Assembly: GCA_040255525.1 (NCBI GenBank)
Contig: JBDZVD010000002.1
Span: 1 to 64,000 of the forward strand
Reading direction: 5' to 3'
DNA from: Rugosimonospora sp040255525
GTDB lineage: Bacteria > Actinomycetota > Actinomycetes > Mycobacteriales > Micromonosporaceae
DNA: 64,000 nucleotides
Position 1 is the first letter of the stretch. The number at the start of each line of letters is the position of its first letter. The notes under the pieces are model-generated. The model searched no databases. It was not told where the DNA came from and saw nothing but the letters and a program-made list of their open reading frames with translations. Made by a program: the position numbers and the translations under genes. Below, piece after piece: positions 1 through 11,172 of the stretch.

Positions 1-1
1 G

Positions 2-1078
2 GCCCGGGGTGCCCGGATCGCCGAGGTGGTCGCCGCCGGCGCCCGGATCGCGCTGGACCGCGTCGCGGAGTCGCTGACCGCCGCCGCCGCGCAACGCGAC
101 CAGCTCGCCGCCGCGCGTTCGGCCCGCGAGGCCGAGCTGTCCGAGGTGCGCGGGTCCGCCGGCCGGCTGGCCGCCGACCTGGAGCGGCTGACCTCGGAGG
201 TACACCGCGACGAGGTGGCCCGCGCCGAGCAGCGGCTGCGCATCGAGCAGCTGGAGGCCAAGGCCGGCGAGGACTTCGCGATCGGCGTGGAGACCCTGCT
301 CGCCGAGTACGGGCCGGCGATCGACGTGCCGCCGACCGCGGCCGACCTGCTGGCGGCCGAGGCGGCGGGCAAGCCCGCTCCGCTGCCGGTGCCGTTCGAC
401 CGGCCGACGCAGGAGAAGCGCGCCGCCAAGGCCGAGCGCGAACTGGCCCTGCTGGGCAAGGTGAACCCGCTGGCCCTGGAGGAGTTCGCCGCGCTGGAGG
501 AGCGGTACAAGTTCCTCTCCGACCAGTTGGAGGACCTCAAGAACACCCGCCGCGACCTGCTCACCGTGGTGAAGGACGTGGACGACCGGATCCTGGAGGT
601 CTTCACGTCCGCGTACCACGACACGGCGCGCGAGTTCGAGGAGGTCTTCCGGGTGCTGTTCCCCGGCGGCGAGGGCCGGCTGGTGCTCACCGACCCGGAC
701 GACATGCTCACCACCGGCATCGAGGTGGAGGCGCGACCTCCGGGCAAGAAGATCAAGCGCCTGTCGCTGCTGTCCGGCGGGGAGCGCTCGCTGACCGCGG
801 TCGCGCTGCTCTGCGCGATCTTCCGGGCCCGGCCCAGCCCGTTCTACATCATGGACGAGGTCGAGGCCGCCCTCGACGATGTCAACCTGGGCCGGCTGCT
901 CACGCTGATGCAGCAACTGCGCGAGACCAGCCAGCTGATCATCATCACCCACCAGAAGCGGACCATGGAGATCGCGGACGCCCTGTACGGCGTGACGATG
1001 CGCAACGGGGTCACCGAGGTGATCAGCCAGCGCCTCGGCCGGGACGAGAGTGCGATCGAGGAAGCGGTGCTCGGATGA
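2..1078 (+). CDS. smc: Chromosome segregation protein SMC, C-terminal part (5' end outside window)
   Basis: The frame is open from base 2, so this is the 3' part of a gene that starts upstream. It holds the end of the distal coiled coil (alternating Ala/Glu/Arg/Leu heptads, about bases 30-600) and the C-terminal ATPase head. The ABC signature LSGGE lies near 768-785, followed by Walker B ending in FYIMDEVEAALDD near 842-880 and the D-loop. SMC dimers with ScpA/ScpB organise and segregate the nucleoid. The stop overlaps the next ATG (ATGA at 1075-1078), so the HAD gene is probably translationally coupled. The order smc then ftsY is the usual actinobacterial one. I am sure of the family; only the N-terminal half is unseen. 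Confidence 0.95.
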   Translation, partial: ARGARIAEVVAAGARIALDRVAESLTAAAAQRDQLAAARSAREAELSEVRGSAGRLAADLERLTSEVHRDEVARAEQRLRIEQLEAKAGEDFAIGVETLLAEYGPAIDVPPTAADLLAAEAAGKPAPLPVPFDRPTQEKRAAKAERELALLGKVNPLALEEFAALEERYKFLSDQLEDLKNTRRDLLTVVKDVDDRILEVFTSAYHDTAREFEEVFRVLFPGGEGRLVLTDPDDMLTTGIEVEARPPGKKIKRLSLLSGGERSLTAVALLCAIFRARPSPFYIMDEVEAALDDVNLGRLLTLMQQLRETSQLIIITHQKRTMEIADALYGVTMRNGVTEVISQRLGRDESAIEEAVLG

Positions 1079-1701
1079 CGCAGAGCAGGCCGTTCGCCGC
1101 CGGTCTCCTGATCGACCTGGACGGCGTACTGCGCCGGTGGGATCCCCGGGTGACCGCGTCGGTGGAGGAGCGGTACGGGCTGCCCGCCGGTACCTTGAGG
1201 CGCACCGCGTTCGCGCCGTCCCGGCTGGTACCGGCGGTCACCGGTCGAAACAGCCACGTCGACTGGATGAGCGGCGTCGCGGAGGCCATCGGTGAGCCCG
1301 GGGCGGTAACCGCGTGGGAGGAGTACCGGGGCGAGGTGGAACCGGAGGTGCTCGAGTTCGTCCAGGAGGTACGGGCGGCCGGCATCCGGGTCGGCCTGGC
1401 CACCAACGCCACCGACCGGCTCGACGCCGACCTGGCCCTGCTCGGGCTGACCGAGGAGCTGGACGAGGTGGTCAACTCCTCGATCGTCGGCTTCGCCAAG
1501 CCGGCGGCCAGCTACTTCGCCGCCGCGTGCGCCCAGTTGGGGGTACCGCCCCGGGAGTGCCTGTTCGTCGACGACTCGGAGCGGTTCGTCAACGGCGCGC
1601 GGGCGGCGGGTCTGTCCGCGTTCCGCTGGACCGGCACATCGGACCTGCCGTACCTGCGGGCCGCGCTGGGCCTCACCACGGTGTCACCCCCGCCGAAGTG
1701 A
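1075..1701 (+). CDS. HAD-superfamily hydrolase
   Basis: A 208-residue haloacid dehalogenase-like phosphatase. Motif I is DLDGV at residues 14-18 with Asp14 as nucleophile and Asp16 as acid/base; motif II is the Thr/Asn in ATNATD near residue 107; motif III Lys is in FAKPAASYF; motif IV is FVDDSE near residue 163. The C-terminal pattern (VDDS, NGARAAGL) matches the HAD-IA group that acts on small phosphorylated metabolites. The substrate cannot be told from sequence. The start ATG overlaps the smc stop. The 3' end overlaps the opposing SDR remnant by 29 bases. Confidence 0.85.
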   Translation: MTQSRPFAAGLLIDLDGVLRRWDPRVTASVEERYGLPAGTLRRTAFAPSRLVPAVTGRNSHVDWMSGVAEAIGEPGAVTAWEEYRGEVEPEVLEFVQEVRAAGIRVGLATNATDRLDADLALLGLTEELDEVVNSSIVGFAKPAASYFAAACAQLGVPPRECLFVDDSERFVNGARAAGLSAFRWTGTSDLPYLRAALGLTTVSPPPK

Positions 1702-1921
1702 GGAACGCACCGGTGACCGGCGGCGTGCCCGTCGCCGCCCGTACCATCACTTCGGCACCCTGCGCCGCGGTCAGGTAGCCACGATTCCCGTTGAGGTCGG
1801 TGGCGCAGAAGCCGGGCGAGACGGCGTTGACGCTGATGCCGGCCTCGCGCAGCTCGTTCGCGTAGATCACAGTGACCGCGTTGAGCGCTGCCTTCGACGA
1901 GCAGTACCCGACTAGGTCCGG
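1673..1921 (-). pseudogene. C-terminal remnant of a short-chain dehydrogenase/reductase
   Basis: Reading the minus strand, the last ~83 codons of an SDR are intact: the catalytic YCSSK (YxxxK) at about 1892-1906, then VTVIYANEL, GISVNAVSPGFCATDLN and a normal C-terminus. Everything that should precede the catalytic Tyr (the TGxxxGxG cofactor-binding fold and the catalytic Ser, roughly 150 residues) is missing. Upstream of about 1920 the frame runs into the antisense of a LysR-type remnant on the other strand. The break therefore lies at about 1918-1932. The piece has no plausible start and cannot bind NAD(P), so I call it a pseudogene. Confidence 0.75.
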
Positions 1922-1929
1922 GCGCGAGC

Positions 1930-2319
1930 GTGGCGGAGGCGGAGTACTGGGCCGGCCGGGACACCGCCTCGCTCGCGGTGACATTGCCGCACGAGGCGGG
2001 GAAGCCTGACCCGCCGGACTGGCGCGCCGGACCGACGCTGGACGGCCCTCACGTCGGGGACCTGGCCGCGCTGCTGGAAGTGGTGGCGCTCGGGCAGGCG
2101 GTGGCGTTCGTACCGGCCTCGGTGAGCCGCCGGTACCCGCGACCCGACCTGGCGCACGTCCCGGTCAGCGACCTGAGCCCGATGGTGCTGTCGGTGGCCT
2201 GGCCGCAGGCGTCCCGGTCGCGAACGGTGGCGGCGTTCGTGAACGCGGCGCTGGCTGCCCAGGCGACGGCCGGCGCGGCGCTTCCGGCCGGCGAGTCGGT
2301 GGAAAACGCCGTGGGTTAA
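1930..2319 (+). pseudogene. C-terminal remnant of a LysR-family regulator
   Basis: About 115 residues resemble the second half of a LysR substrate-binding domain: VVALGQAVAFVPASVSRRY followed by DLAHVPVSDLSP and LSVAWPQASRSRTVAAFV, the typical end of LysR proteins of actinobacteria. The N-terminal winged helix-turn-helix and the first effector subdomain (about 180 residues) are absent. The piece lies head to head with the SDR remnant, so the original arrangement was probably a divergent SDR/LysR pair whose 5' halves and shared promoter were lost in one deletion. A GTG at 1930 opens the frame but without a DNA-binding domain a regulatory role is unlikely. Confidence 0.7.
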
Positions 2320-2385
2320 TGGTGTAGCGCCCGAGCACGTCGTGCTCGCGGTCGCGAAGGTCGACGGGCTTCCGACGAGGGCTCA

Positions 2386-2895
2386 CTACTCGCCCGTGGC
2401 GCCGTCGATGCGTTCGCGGAGCAGGTCGGCGTGGCCGTTGTGCCGCGCATACTCCTCGATCAGGTGCATGAACACCCAGCGGAGCGTGTAGCGCCTGCCG
2501 CCCGGCCTGCCCGCGGTGTCGTCCAGCCAGTGCGGCGCGGCCGCCGCCCGGGACCGCTCGCACTGCGCCCGGTAGGCGGTGAACACCTCGTCTACCGGAG
2601 TGTCGTCGAGGTCGTTGAAGTCGCCGTCCTCGTTGTCGGGAGTGGAGTACAGCGGACGGCGGCCTTCCGCGGAGAAGATCCAGAACCAGCCATTCTCCAC
2701 GTCGGTGAGGTGCCGGACGAGGCCGAGCAGCGACATCGGCGAGGGTGGGCAGGACCGGGTCGTCAACTGGTCGGCGTCCAGCCCGGAACATTTGATCATC
2801 AAGGTCGCCCGGTGGTAATCCAGCCAGGCTTCCAGCATCTGCCGCTCGCCCAGCTCCAGGCCCGGCTCGGTGCGGGACACCTCGGGTGCGAACAT
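2386..2895 (-). CDS. DinB/DUF664-family protein
   Basis: 169 residues with the DinB four-helix-bundle pattern: an N-terminal helix with YHRATLM, a metal-ligand His in GLVRHLTDVENGWF, and the closing helix FMHLIEEYARHNGHADLLRE with two further His. The family (DUF664) includes mycothiol-dependent transferases, metal enzymes using the actinobacterial thiol mycothiol; no substrate can be inferred here. The ATG at 2893-2895 is the longest reasonable start. The gene stands alone on the minus strand between the SDR/LysR remnant and ftsY. Bases 2320-2385 hold nothing recognisable. Confidence 0.85.
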   Translation of the reverse strand: MFAPEVSRTEPGLELGERQMLEAWLDYHRATLMIKCSGLDADQLTTRSCPPSPMSLLGLVRHLTDVENGWFWIFSAEGRRPLYSTPDNEDGDFNDLDDTPVDEVFTAYRAQCERSRAAAAPHWLDDTAGRPGGRRYTLRWVFMHLIEEYARHNGHADLLRERIDGATGE

Positions 2896-3065
2896 GGCGT
2901 CACCGTACCGGCTGGGTGCGACACTGGCTCGGCGCGTCCGGCGCCGCGCCCCGGACCGGTCGTCGACCAGTCTGCTCGGCGCGTCTGACCGCCGCGCGAC
3001 GACCCAGACCAGCCGATTGGCGGGCCGCCGAGCCGGCGGGCGGGATGTCTGCCAGGATTTCTGTC

Positions 3066-4262
3066 ATGCAGTGGTACGTCTACGTCCTGATCGTGCTCGC
3101 CGTCGTCCTGGTCGTCGGCCTCGGCCTCGTGGTTGGCCAGCTCTCCCGGCGGCCACCGGAGCAGCCGCCGCCCGGGGGGCCGACGGGAGCCGCGCCGGCG
3201 GCGCCCCCGATCGAGGCGCCGCCCACCACGGCCACACCGCCGGTGGTGGTCGAGCCGCCGGTCGTGGTCGAGCCGCCGGTGGCGGTGGAACCGGGGGTGG
3301 ACGTCGTCGCGCCGCCGACCGTCGAGGCGCCCGCGCCGACCGCGGGACGGCTGGTGCGGCTGCGCTCCCGGCTGTCCCGGTCGCAGAACGCTCTGGGGCG
3401 CGGCCTCCTCGCCGTACTGTCCCGGGACCGGCTGGACGACGAGGCGTGGGAGGAACTGGAGGACAACCTGATCACCGCGGACGTCGGCGTCGAACCGACC
3501 CGGGAGATCGTCGAGCGCCTCCGGGAGCGGACCCGGGTACTGGGCACCCGTACCGCGGACGAGCTGCGCGCCCTGCTCAAGGAGGAACTGGTCGGGGCGC
3601 TGGACCCGAAGCTGGACCGCAGCCTGGCGGCCACCCCGCACGACGGCCGGCCCGCCGTCCTGCTGGTCGTCGGCGTGAACGGCTCCGGAAAGACGACCAC
3701 CTGCGGGAAGATCGCCCGGGTACTGGTCGCGGACGGCCACACCGTGGTGCTCGGCGCGGCCGACACGTTCCGCGCGGCGGCGGCCGACCAGCTCGCCACC
3801 TGGGCCGGGCGGGTCGGTGCCGAGGTGGTCCGGGGCCGGGAGGCCGGCGACCCGGCGGCGGTCGCGTTCGACGCGGTACGCCGGGGGATCGAGGCGGGCA
3901 CCGACACGGTGCTGATCGACACCGCCGGGCGGCTCCAGAACAAGGTCGGCCTCATGGACGAGCTGGGCAAGGTCAAGCGCGTGGTGGAGCGGCACGGTCC
4001 GGTCGACGAGACGCTGCTGGTCCTGGACGCGACCACCGGGCAGAACGGGCTCACCCAGGCCCGGGTGTTCACCGAGGTGGTGGACGTCACCGGGGTCGTG
4101 CTGACCAAGTTGGACGGGACGGCGAAGGGTGGCATCGTGATCGCGGTACAGCGCAATCTCGGCATCCCGGTCAAACTCGTCGGCCTCGGCGAGGGCCCGG
4201 ACGACCTGGCGCCGTTCGAGCCGGAGGCGTTTGTCGACGCGTTGCTTGGTACGAACGCGTAG
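3066..4262 (+). CDS. ftsY: Signal recognition particle receptor FtsY
   Basis: 398 residues. An N-terminal membrane segment (residues ~4-24, WYVYVLIVLAVVLVVG) is followed by a Pro/Val-rich linker (to ~residue 90) that replaces the acidic A domain, then the SRP GTPase NG domain. G1 is GVNGSGKTTT near residue 203, the DTAGR motif near 285 and TKLDG near 348. FtsY docks the SRP-ribosome complex at the membrane and stimulates GTP hydrolysis together with Ffh, which is encoded at 9518. I chose ATG 3066 because it places the membrane anchor at the start; the frame is open to 2886 but that stretch overlaps the opposing DinB gene and is not conserved-looking. Confidence 0.95.
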   Translation: MQWYVYVLIVLAVVLVVGLGLVVGQLSRRPPEQPPPGGPTGAAPAAPPIEAPPTTATPPVVVEPPVVVEPPVAVEPGVDVVAPPTVEAPAPTAGRLVRLRSRLSRSQNALGRGLLAVLSRDRLDDEAWEELEDNLITADVGVEPTREIVERLRERTRVLGTRTADELRALLKEELVGALDPKLDRSLAATPHDGRPAVLLVVGVNGSGKTTTCGKIARVLVADGHTVVLGAADTFRAAAADQLATWAGRVGAEVVRGREAGDPAAVAFDAVRRGIEAGTDTVLIDTAGRLQNKVGLMDELGKVKRVVERHGPVDETLLVLDATTGQNGLTQARVFTEVVDVTGVVLTKLDGTAKGGIVIAVQRNLGIPVKLVGLGEGPDDLAPFEPEAFVDALLGTNA

Positions 4263-4310
4263 CCTCGGGGGACCGGTGACGATGAGTGCCGTCGGCGATT
4301 TGGATGGGGA

Positions 4311-5099
4311 TTGACGCAACAGGAGATCCCGCTGCTGGGTGGTAACACCAGCACGGTGGTGCGGGTGGGTGACACCGTACGGCGTGGCTGCGGTCCATGG
4401 ACCCCGGCCGTCCACGCGTTGCTGCGTCACCTGGAGTACGTCGGGTTCACCGGCTCGCCCCGGGTGTACGGCGTCGACGAGCGCGGCCGCGAGGTGCTGT
4501 CGTACCTGGAAGGCGAGTGCGGCTCGTACCCGTTGGCGCCCGACTGGGTGACCGACGAGGCACTGGTGGCGGTGGCCCGGATGCTGCGCATGTTCCACGA
4601 CGCGCAGTACGGCTTCCGCCCGCAGCGCGGCGCGGTGTGGCGCTCCTTCGGTCCGCCCCCGCCGGACACCGAAGTGATCTGCCACCACGACGTGGCGCCG
4701 CACAATGTCATCTGGCGTCCGGACGGCACCCTGGCAATGATCGACTTCGACCTGTGCTCGCCCGGTGCCCGCATCTACGACGTGGCGTACGCGGCCTGGA
4801 CGTGGGTACCGCTGTTCTCCGACCGGGACTCGTACACGCTGGGCTGGCGGCGCCCGGACCGGCCGCGCCGGCTGCGGCTGTTCGCCGACGCGTACGGGCT
4901 GATGACCCGGGACCGCCACCGCCTGGTGCGCACCATCCGGAAGCGGATCGTGGACCACGTGGAGGGCATCCGGCGCATGGCGGCGGCCGGCGATCCAGCG
5001 TTCGTCCGGATCGTCCACAAGGGGCACCTCCGCCGCCCGATGCGCGACCTCCGGCTGATCGACTACGAGCGCAACGTCCTGGAGTACGCGCTGCGCTGA
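4311..5099 (+). CDS. Aminoglycoside phosphotransferase-like kinase (APH family)
   Basis: About 262 residues of the protein-kinase-like APH/choline kinase fold. The catalytic loop is HHDVAPHNVIW (residues ~124-134, Asp as base, Asn for metal) and the DFG-equivalent is IDFDLCSP. The N-terminal GGNTSTVVRVG corresponds to the nucleotide loop. These enzymes phosphorylate small hydroxylated molecules; family members near core genes are seldom true resistance enzymes, so I would not call it aminoglycoside resistance. The start is uncertain: TTG 4311 keeps the conserved N-terminus, but the GGATGGGGA purine run abuts it. It sits between ftsY and amtB, where many actinobacteria have no gene. Confidence 0.8.
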   Translation: MTQQEIPLLGGNTSTVVRVGDTVRRGCGPWTPAVHALLRHLEYVGFTGSPRVYGVDERGREVLSYLEGECGSYPLAPDWVTDEALVAVARMLRMFHDAQYGFRPQRGAVWRSFGPPPPDTEVICHHDVAPHNVIWRPDGTLAMIDFDLCSPGARIYDVAYAAWTWVPLFSDRDSYTLGWRRPDRPRRLRLFADAYGLMTRDRHRLVRTIRKRIVDHVEGIRRMAAAGDPAFVRIVHKGHLRRPMRDLRLIDYERNVLEYALR

Positions 5100-5166
5100 G
5101 GTCCTCGGCCGTCTTCCGGCCGTCTTCCGCCCCCGGCCGTCGGCCGGGTCACTCGGTGAGCGTTTC

Positions 5167-5203
5167 TTGACACGTACGAAACATCACGTCACGGCCCGGT
5201 AAC
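5167..5203 (+). promoter_or_regulatory. Candidate GlnR box upstream of amtB
   Basis: The layout is TTGAC, 6 bases, GAAAC, 5 bases, GTCAC, 6 bases, GTAAC. It closely matches the actinobacterial GlnR operator of two a-site/b-site repeats (GTnAC-n6-GnAAC twice); three of four half-sites fit exactly and the first has one mismatch. The middle spacer is one base shorter than consensus. It lies 109-145 bases before the amtB GTG. GlnR is known to activate amtB-glnK-glnD under nitrogen limitation in Streptomyces and mycobacteria, so the position makes sense. Confidence 0.6.
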
Positions 5204-5311
5204 CGGGCAGAGACAGTGCGCGAAACAGCGGAGAGCGAGAGTTCCGCGCAACCGGCGACCGGGCGACGCTGCCGCCGCCGGAGGGAGGGAACTCACACCG
5301 AGGAGGGCAGC

Positions 5312-6679
<1,368 letters not shown>

Positions 6680-6704
6680 CGTCTTGCGGATGGAGGGACT
6701 GAGC

Positions 6705-7043
6705 ATGAAGCTGGTGACCGCGGTCATCAAGCCGTACCAGCTCGACGCGGTCAAGGAGGCACTGCACGCCCTCGGCGTGGCCGGACTGACCGTCAGCGAG
6801 GTACAGGGCTATGGCCGGCAGAAGGGGCACACCGAGGTCTACCGCGGCGCGGAGTACACGGTGGAGTTCCTGCCCAAGATCCGGGTCGAGGTGGTGACCG
6901 ACGAGATCGATGTGGACAAGGTGGTCGACGCGATCGTCACGGCCGCCCGGACCGGCAAGATCGGCGACGGCAAGGTCTGGGTCACGTCGGTGGACGAGGT
7001 GATCCGGGTGCGGACCGGTGAGCGTGGGCTCGACGCGCTCTGA
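6705..7043 (+). CDS. glnK: Nitrogen regulatory protein P-II (GlnK/GlnB)
   Basis: 112 residues, the exact usual length of PII. The T-loop carries Tyr51 in RGAEYTVEFLPK, the site adenylylated (actinobacteria) or uridylylated by GlnD; the B-loop is TGKIGDGKVWV near residue 83. PII senses ATP/ADP and 2-oxoglutarate and gates AmtB. ATG 6705 is preceded by GGAGGG at 6692-6697. It is 25 bases after amtB, and its 3' end overlaps glnD by 26 bases, so the three genes should be cotranscribed and glnD translationally coupled. Confidence 0.97.
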   Translation: MKLVTAVIKPYQLDAVKEALHALGVAGLTVSEVQGYGRQKGHTEVYRGAEYTVEFLPKIRVEVVTDEIDVDKVVDAIVTAARTGKIGDGKVWVTSVDEVIRVRTGERGLDAL

Positions 7044-9342
7044 GCCGCGCCAGGGGGTCGGCCGCACGACGGTGGTCGACCGCACGACGGTGGGCGCCGC
7101 CGCACGCGAACAGCGTGCGGCGGCGCTCGACGCTTGGCTGGTCGGCCTGGTGCGGGACGCCGCCCGGGCAGCGGCGGTCGCCGCGGCAGACGTGGCCCTG
7201 GTCGCGGTCGGCGGCCTGGGCCGGCGGGAGTGCGCGCCGTACGGGGACGTTGACCTGGTGCTGCTGCACCGCGGCGGCCGGGGCGTCACGGCGCTGGCCG
7301 ACGCGCTCTGGTACCCGATCTGGGACGCCCGCGTCGGTCTGGACCACTCGGTGCGTACCGTCCCGGAGGCCCTGGCCGTGGCTCGGCAGGACGTCAAGGT
7401 CGCACTCGGCCTGCTCGACCTGCGGCACGTCGCCGGCGACGCGGCACTGGCGCAGCGGCTGCGCACGGAGGCGGCCGAACAGTGGCGGCGTACGGCCGCC
7501 CACGCGCTGCCGGCCCTGCGCGAGGTGACCGAGGCGCGCTGGCGGACCCACGGCGAACTGGCCTTCCTGCTTGAGGGCGACGTGAAGGAGGCCCGGGGCG
7601 GCCTGCGCGACCTGGCGATCCTGCGCGGCGTGGGGAAGGCCGGGGTGGCGGACGCGGCCCGGCCGGCGGTGCGGGCGGCGCACACCCGGCTGCTGGACGT
7701 CCGGGACGCGTTGCACGTGACCGCCGGGCGTCGGGTCGACCGGCTCCTCGCCCAGGATCGCGAGGCGGTCGCGCGCCTGCTCGGCCTGCCCGACCGTGAC
7801 GCGCTGCTGCGGCGGATCGCGCAGGACGCGCGGACCGTCGCGTACGCGGTCGACGACGCCTGGCGTGCCGTGGACCGGTGGAGCCGCCCGGCCGGTCCGC
7901 GGGCGCGCCGGCCGATCGGCCGGGACGTGGTGGAGCAGGACGGTGAGGCCGTACTCGCCCGGGCCGCGGTCGCGCCGCGTCCGGAACCGAGCCTGGCGCT
8001 GCGGGTGGCGGCCGCGGCGGCGGGCGCCGCGCTGCCGATCGCGCGCCCGACGCTGGAGTGGCTGGCCGCGTTCTGCCCGCCGCCGCCCACCCCCTGGCCC
8101 GCCGCGGCCCGGGAGGCTCTGCTCACCCTGCTCGGGTCGGGCCCCGGATTGGTGCCGACGTGGGAGGCGTGCGACCGGTACGGGCTGGTGGTCGGCTGGC
8201 TGCCGGAGTGGGCCCGGGTACGGGGGCATCCGCAGTACAACCCGGTACATCTGTACACAGTGGACCGCCATCTGGTTCAGGCAGCGGCGGAGGCGAGTGC
8301 GTTCACCCGCGAGGTGGCCCGGCCCGACCTCCTGGTACTGGCGGCGTTCCTGCACGACATTGGCAAGGGCCTGCACGACATCGGCAAGGGCCTGCACGAC
8401 ATCGGCAAGGGCCCGCACGCCCCAGGTTCTTGGGCAACGCCGCCCGACCACAGCGTGCTGGGCGCACCCGTGGCGGCGCGGATCGCCGCCGGGATCGGCC
8501 TGCCGCCCGGCGATGTCGCGGTGGTGGAGAAGCTGGTACGGCTGCACCTGCTGCTGCCGGACGTGGCCACCCGGAGGGATCTGGCCGACCCGGTCACCAT
8601 CCGGCGGGTCGCCGACGCGGTCGGGGATGTGACCACATTGGACCTGCTGCACGCGCTGACCCGCGCGGACGCCGCGGCGACCGGGCCGGGCGCGTGGTCG
8701 GAGTGGAAGGGCCGCCTGGTGGCGTCCCTTGTGGACCGTGTTCGGTCCACTCTGGACACCGGCGAGGTGCCTCCGGCTCCGATGCCGGACCGCGCGCTGG
8801 TTGCCGGGCCGCTGCCGGCGGTGTATGTCGACGGACAGCGGGTGTCCGTCGCGGCGACCGACCGGCGCGGCCTGCTCGCCGCGGTGGCGGGATGCCTGAC
8901 CCTGCACCGGCTCGACGTGGTGACCGCGGATGTGTCCTCTGTGGAGGGATGCGCGCTGGTGCAGTGCGCGGTGCAGGCGCGGTTCGGCGCGCTGCCGGAT
9001 GCCGAGGCGCTGCGGGCGGACCTGCGCCGGGCGGCCCTGGGGCAGTTGCCGGATCGGCTCAACCGGCCGGTCGCGCTTCGGCCCGGCGGCGCGGCTCCCC
9101 GGGTGGTCTGGCACCGGGACGCGGCCACCGACGCCACCGTCCTGGAGTTGCGCGCGGCGGACGCGCCCGGGCTGCTCTACCGGGTCGCCCGGGCGTTGGA
9201 GGAGGTCGGCGCGGACGTACGGGCCGCGCGGATCTCCACCCTGGGCGGCGACGTGGTGGACGCGTTCTACCTGGTCGGGCGGTGGGTCGACGCCACGGTG
9301 CGGAGCGAGGTGGCCGCCGCGGTCGTTGCCGCGGCAGGTTGA
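7018..9342 (+). CDS. glnD: PII nucleotidyltransferase/deadenylylating enzyme GlnD
   Basis: 774 residues with the full GlnD layout: nucleotidyltransferase motif GGLGRRECAPYGDVDL near residue 68, a helical linker, an HD domain at ~400-560, and two ACT domains (from ~602 and ~707). In actinobacteria it adenylylates and de-adenylylates GlnK Tyr51. The HD motif is odd: LHDIGKG occurs three times in a row (residues 445-465) where one copy is normal, followed by a degenerate fourth. Near the start another duplication gives RTTVVDRTTV (cgcacgacggtgg at 7063 and 7081). Start GTG 7018 lies inside glnK; a later start is possible because the first ~25 residues are not conserved-looking. Confidence 0.93.
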   Translation: MSVGSTRSEPRQGVGRTTVVDRTTVGAAAREQRAAALDAWLVGLVRDAARAAAVAAADVALVAVGGLGRRECAPYGDVDLVLLHRGGRGVTALADALWYPIWDARVGLDHSVRTVPEALAVARQDVKVALGLLDLRHVAGDAALAQRLRTEAAEQWRRTAAHALPALREVTEARWRTHGELAFLLEGDVKEARGGLRDLAILRGVGKAGVADAARPAVRAAHTRLLDVRDALHVTAGRRVDRLLAQDREAVARLLGLPDRDALLRRIAQDARTVAYAVDDAWRAVDRWSRPAGPRARRPIGRDVVEQDGEAVLARAAVAPRPEPSLALRVAAAAAGAALPIARPTLEWLAAFCPPPPTPWPAAAREALLTLLGSGPGLVPTWEACDRYGLVVGWLPEWARVRGHPQYNPVHLYTVDRHLVQAAAEASAFTREVARPDLLVLAAFLHDIGKGLHDIGKGLHDIGKGPHAPGSWATPPDHSVLGAPVAARIAAGIGLPPGDVAVVEKLVRLHLLLPDVATRRDLADPVTIRRVADAVGDVTTLDLLHALTRADAAATGPGAWSEWKGRLVASLVDRVRSTLDTGEVPPAPMPDRALVAGPLPAVYVDGQRVSVAATDRRGLLAAVAGCLTLHRLDVVTADVSSVEGCALVQCAVQARFGALPDAEALRADLRRAALGQLPDRLNRPVALRPGGAAPRVVWHRDAATDATVLELRAADAPGLLYRVARALEEVGADVRAARISTLGGDVVDAFYLVGRWVDATVRSEVAAAVVAAAG
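8350..8412 (+). repeat. 21-bp x3 in-frame tandem repeat in the glnD HD motif
   Basis: Three consecutive copies of a 21-base unit (8350-8370, 8371-8391, 8392-8412), differing by a single base (att/atc in the first copy), each encoding LHDIGKG. A shortened echo (ccgcac) follows. The near identity points to recent replication slippage or unequal crossing-over. The repeat preserves frame and multiplies the His-Asp metal ligands of the hydrolytic domain. Confidence 0.95.
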
Positions 9343-9517
9343 CCGGGCGGCGAGCCGCCGGGGCATTTGGTAGCCTTTGTCGGTGTTGCCCGGACTCCTC
9401 CGGCCGCCGCTCGCTGGACCCGGCGCGTCCGCGGCGGAGCCCGGCCGGCGCCGGCCGGTTACCCTTGTCGGGGGCCGCGGCCCCGCCCACCGGATCCGAC
9501 GTCGAGGATGAGGCACC

Positions 9518-11044
<1,527 letters not shown>

Positions 11045-11172
11045 CCCGGTTCCGGCGCCGGCATCGAGCGGAATCACCGCGGCGGTTCGTGCGCCCGGAC
11101 CGGCTGGCCGGTGCGGAGGACGAGGGCGTACCCGGGCAGTGACGCCGGTACCGCGTCGGGTTCACTGGGCGG

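Noticed and set aside
4311..5099. Aminoglycoside resistance gene
   Set aside because: The APH fold alone does not support a resistance claim; it sits among core genes without a mobile context.
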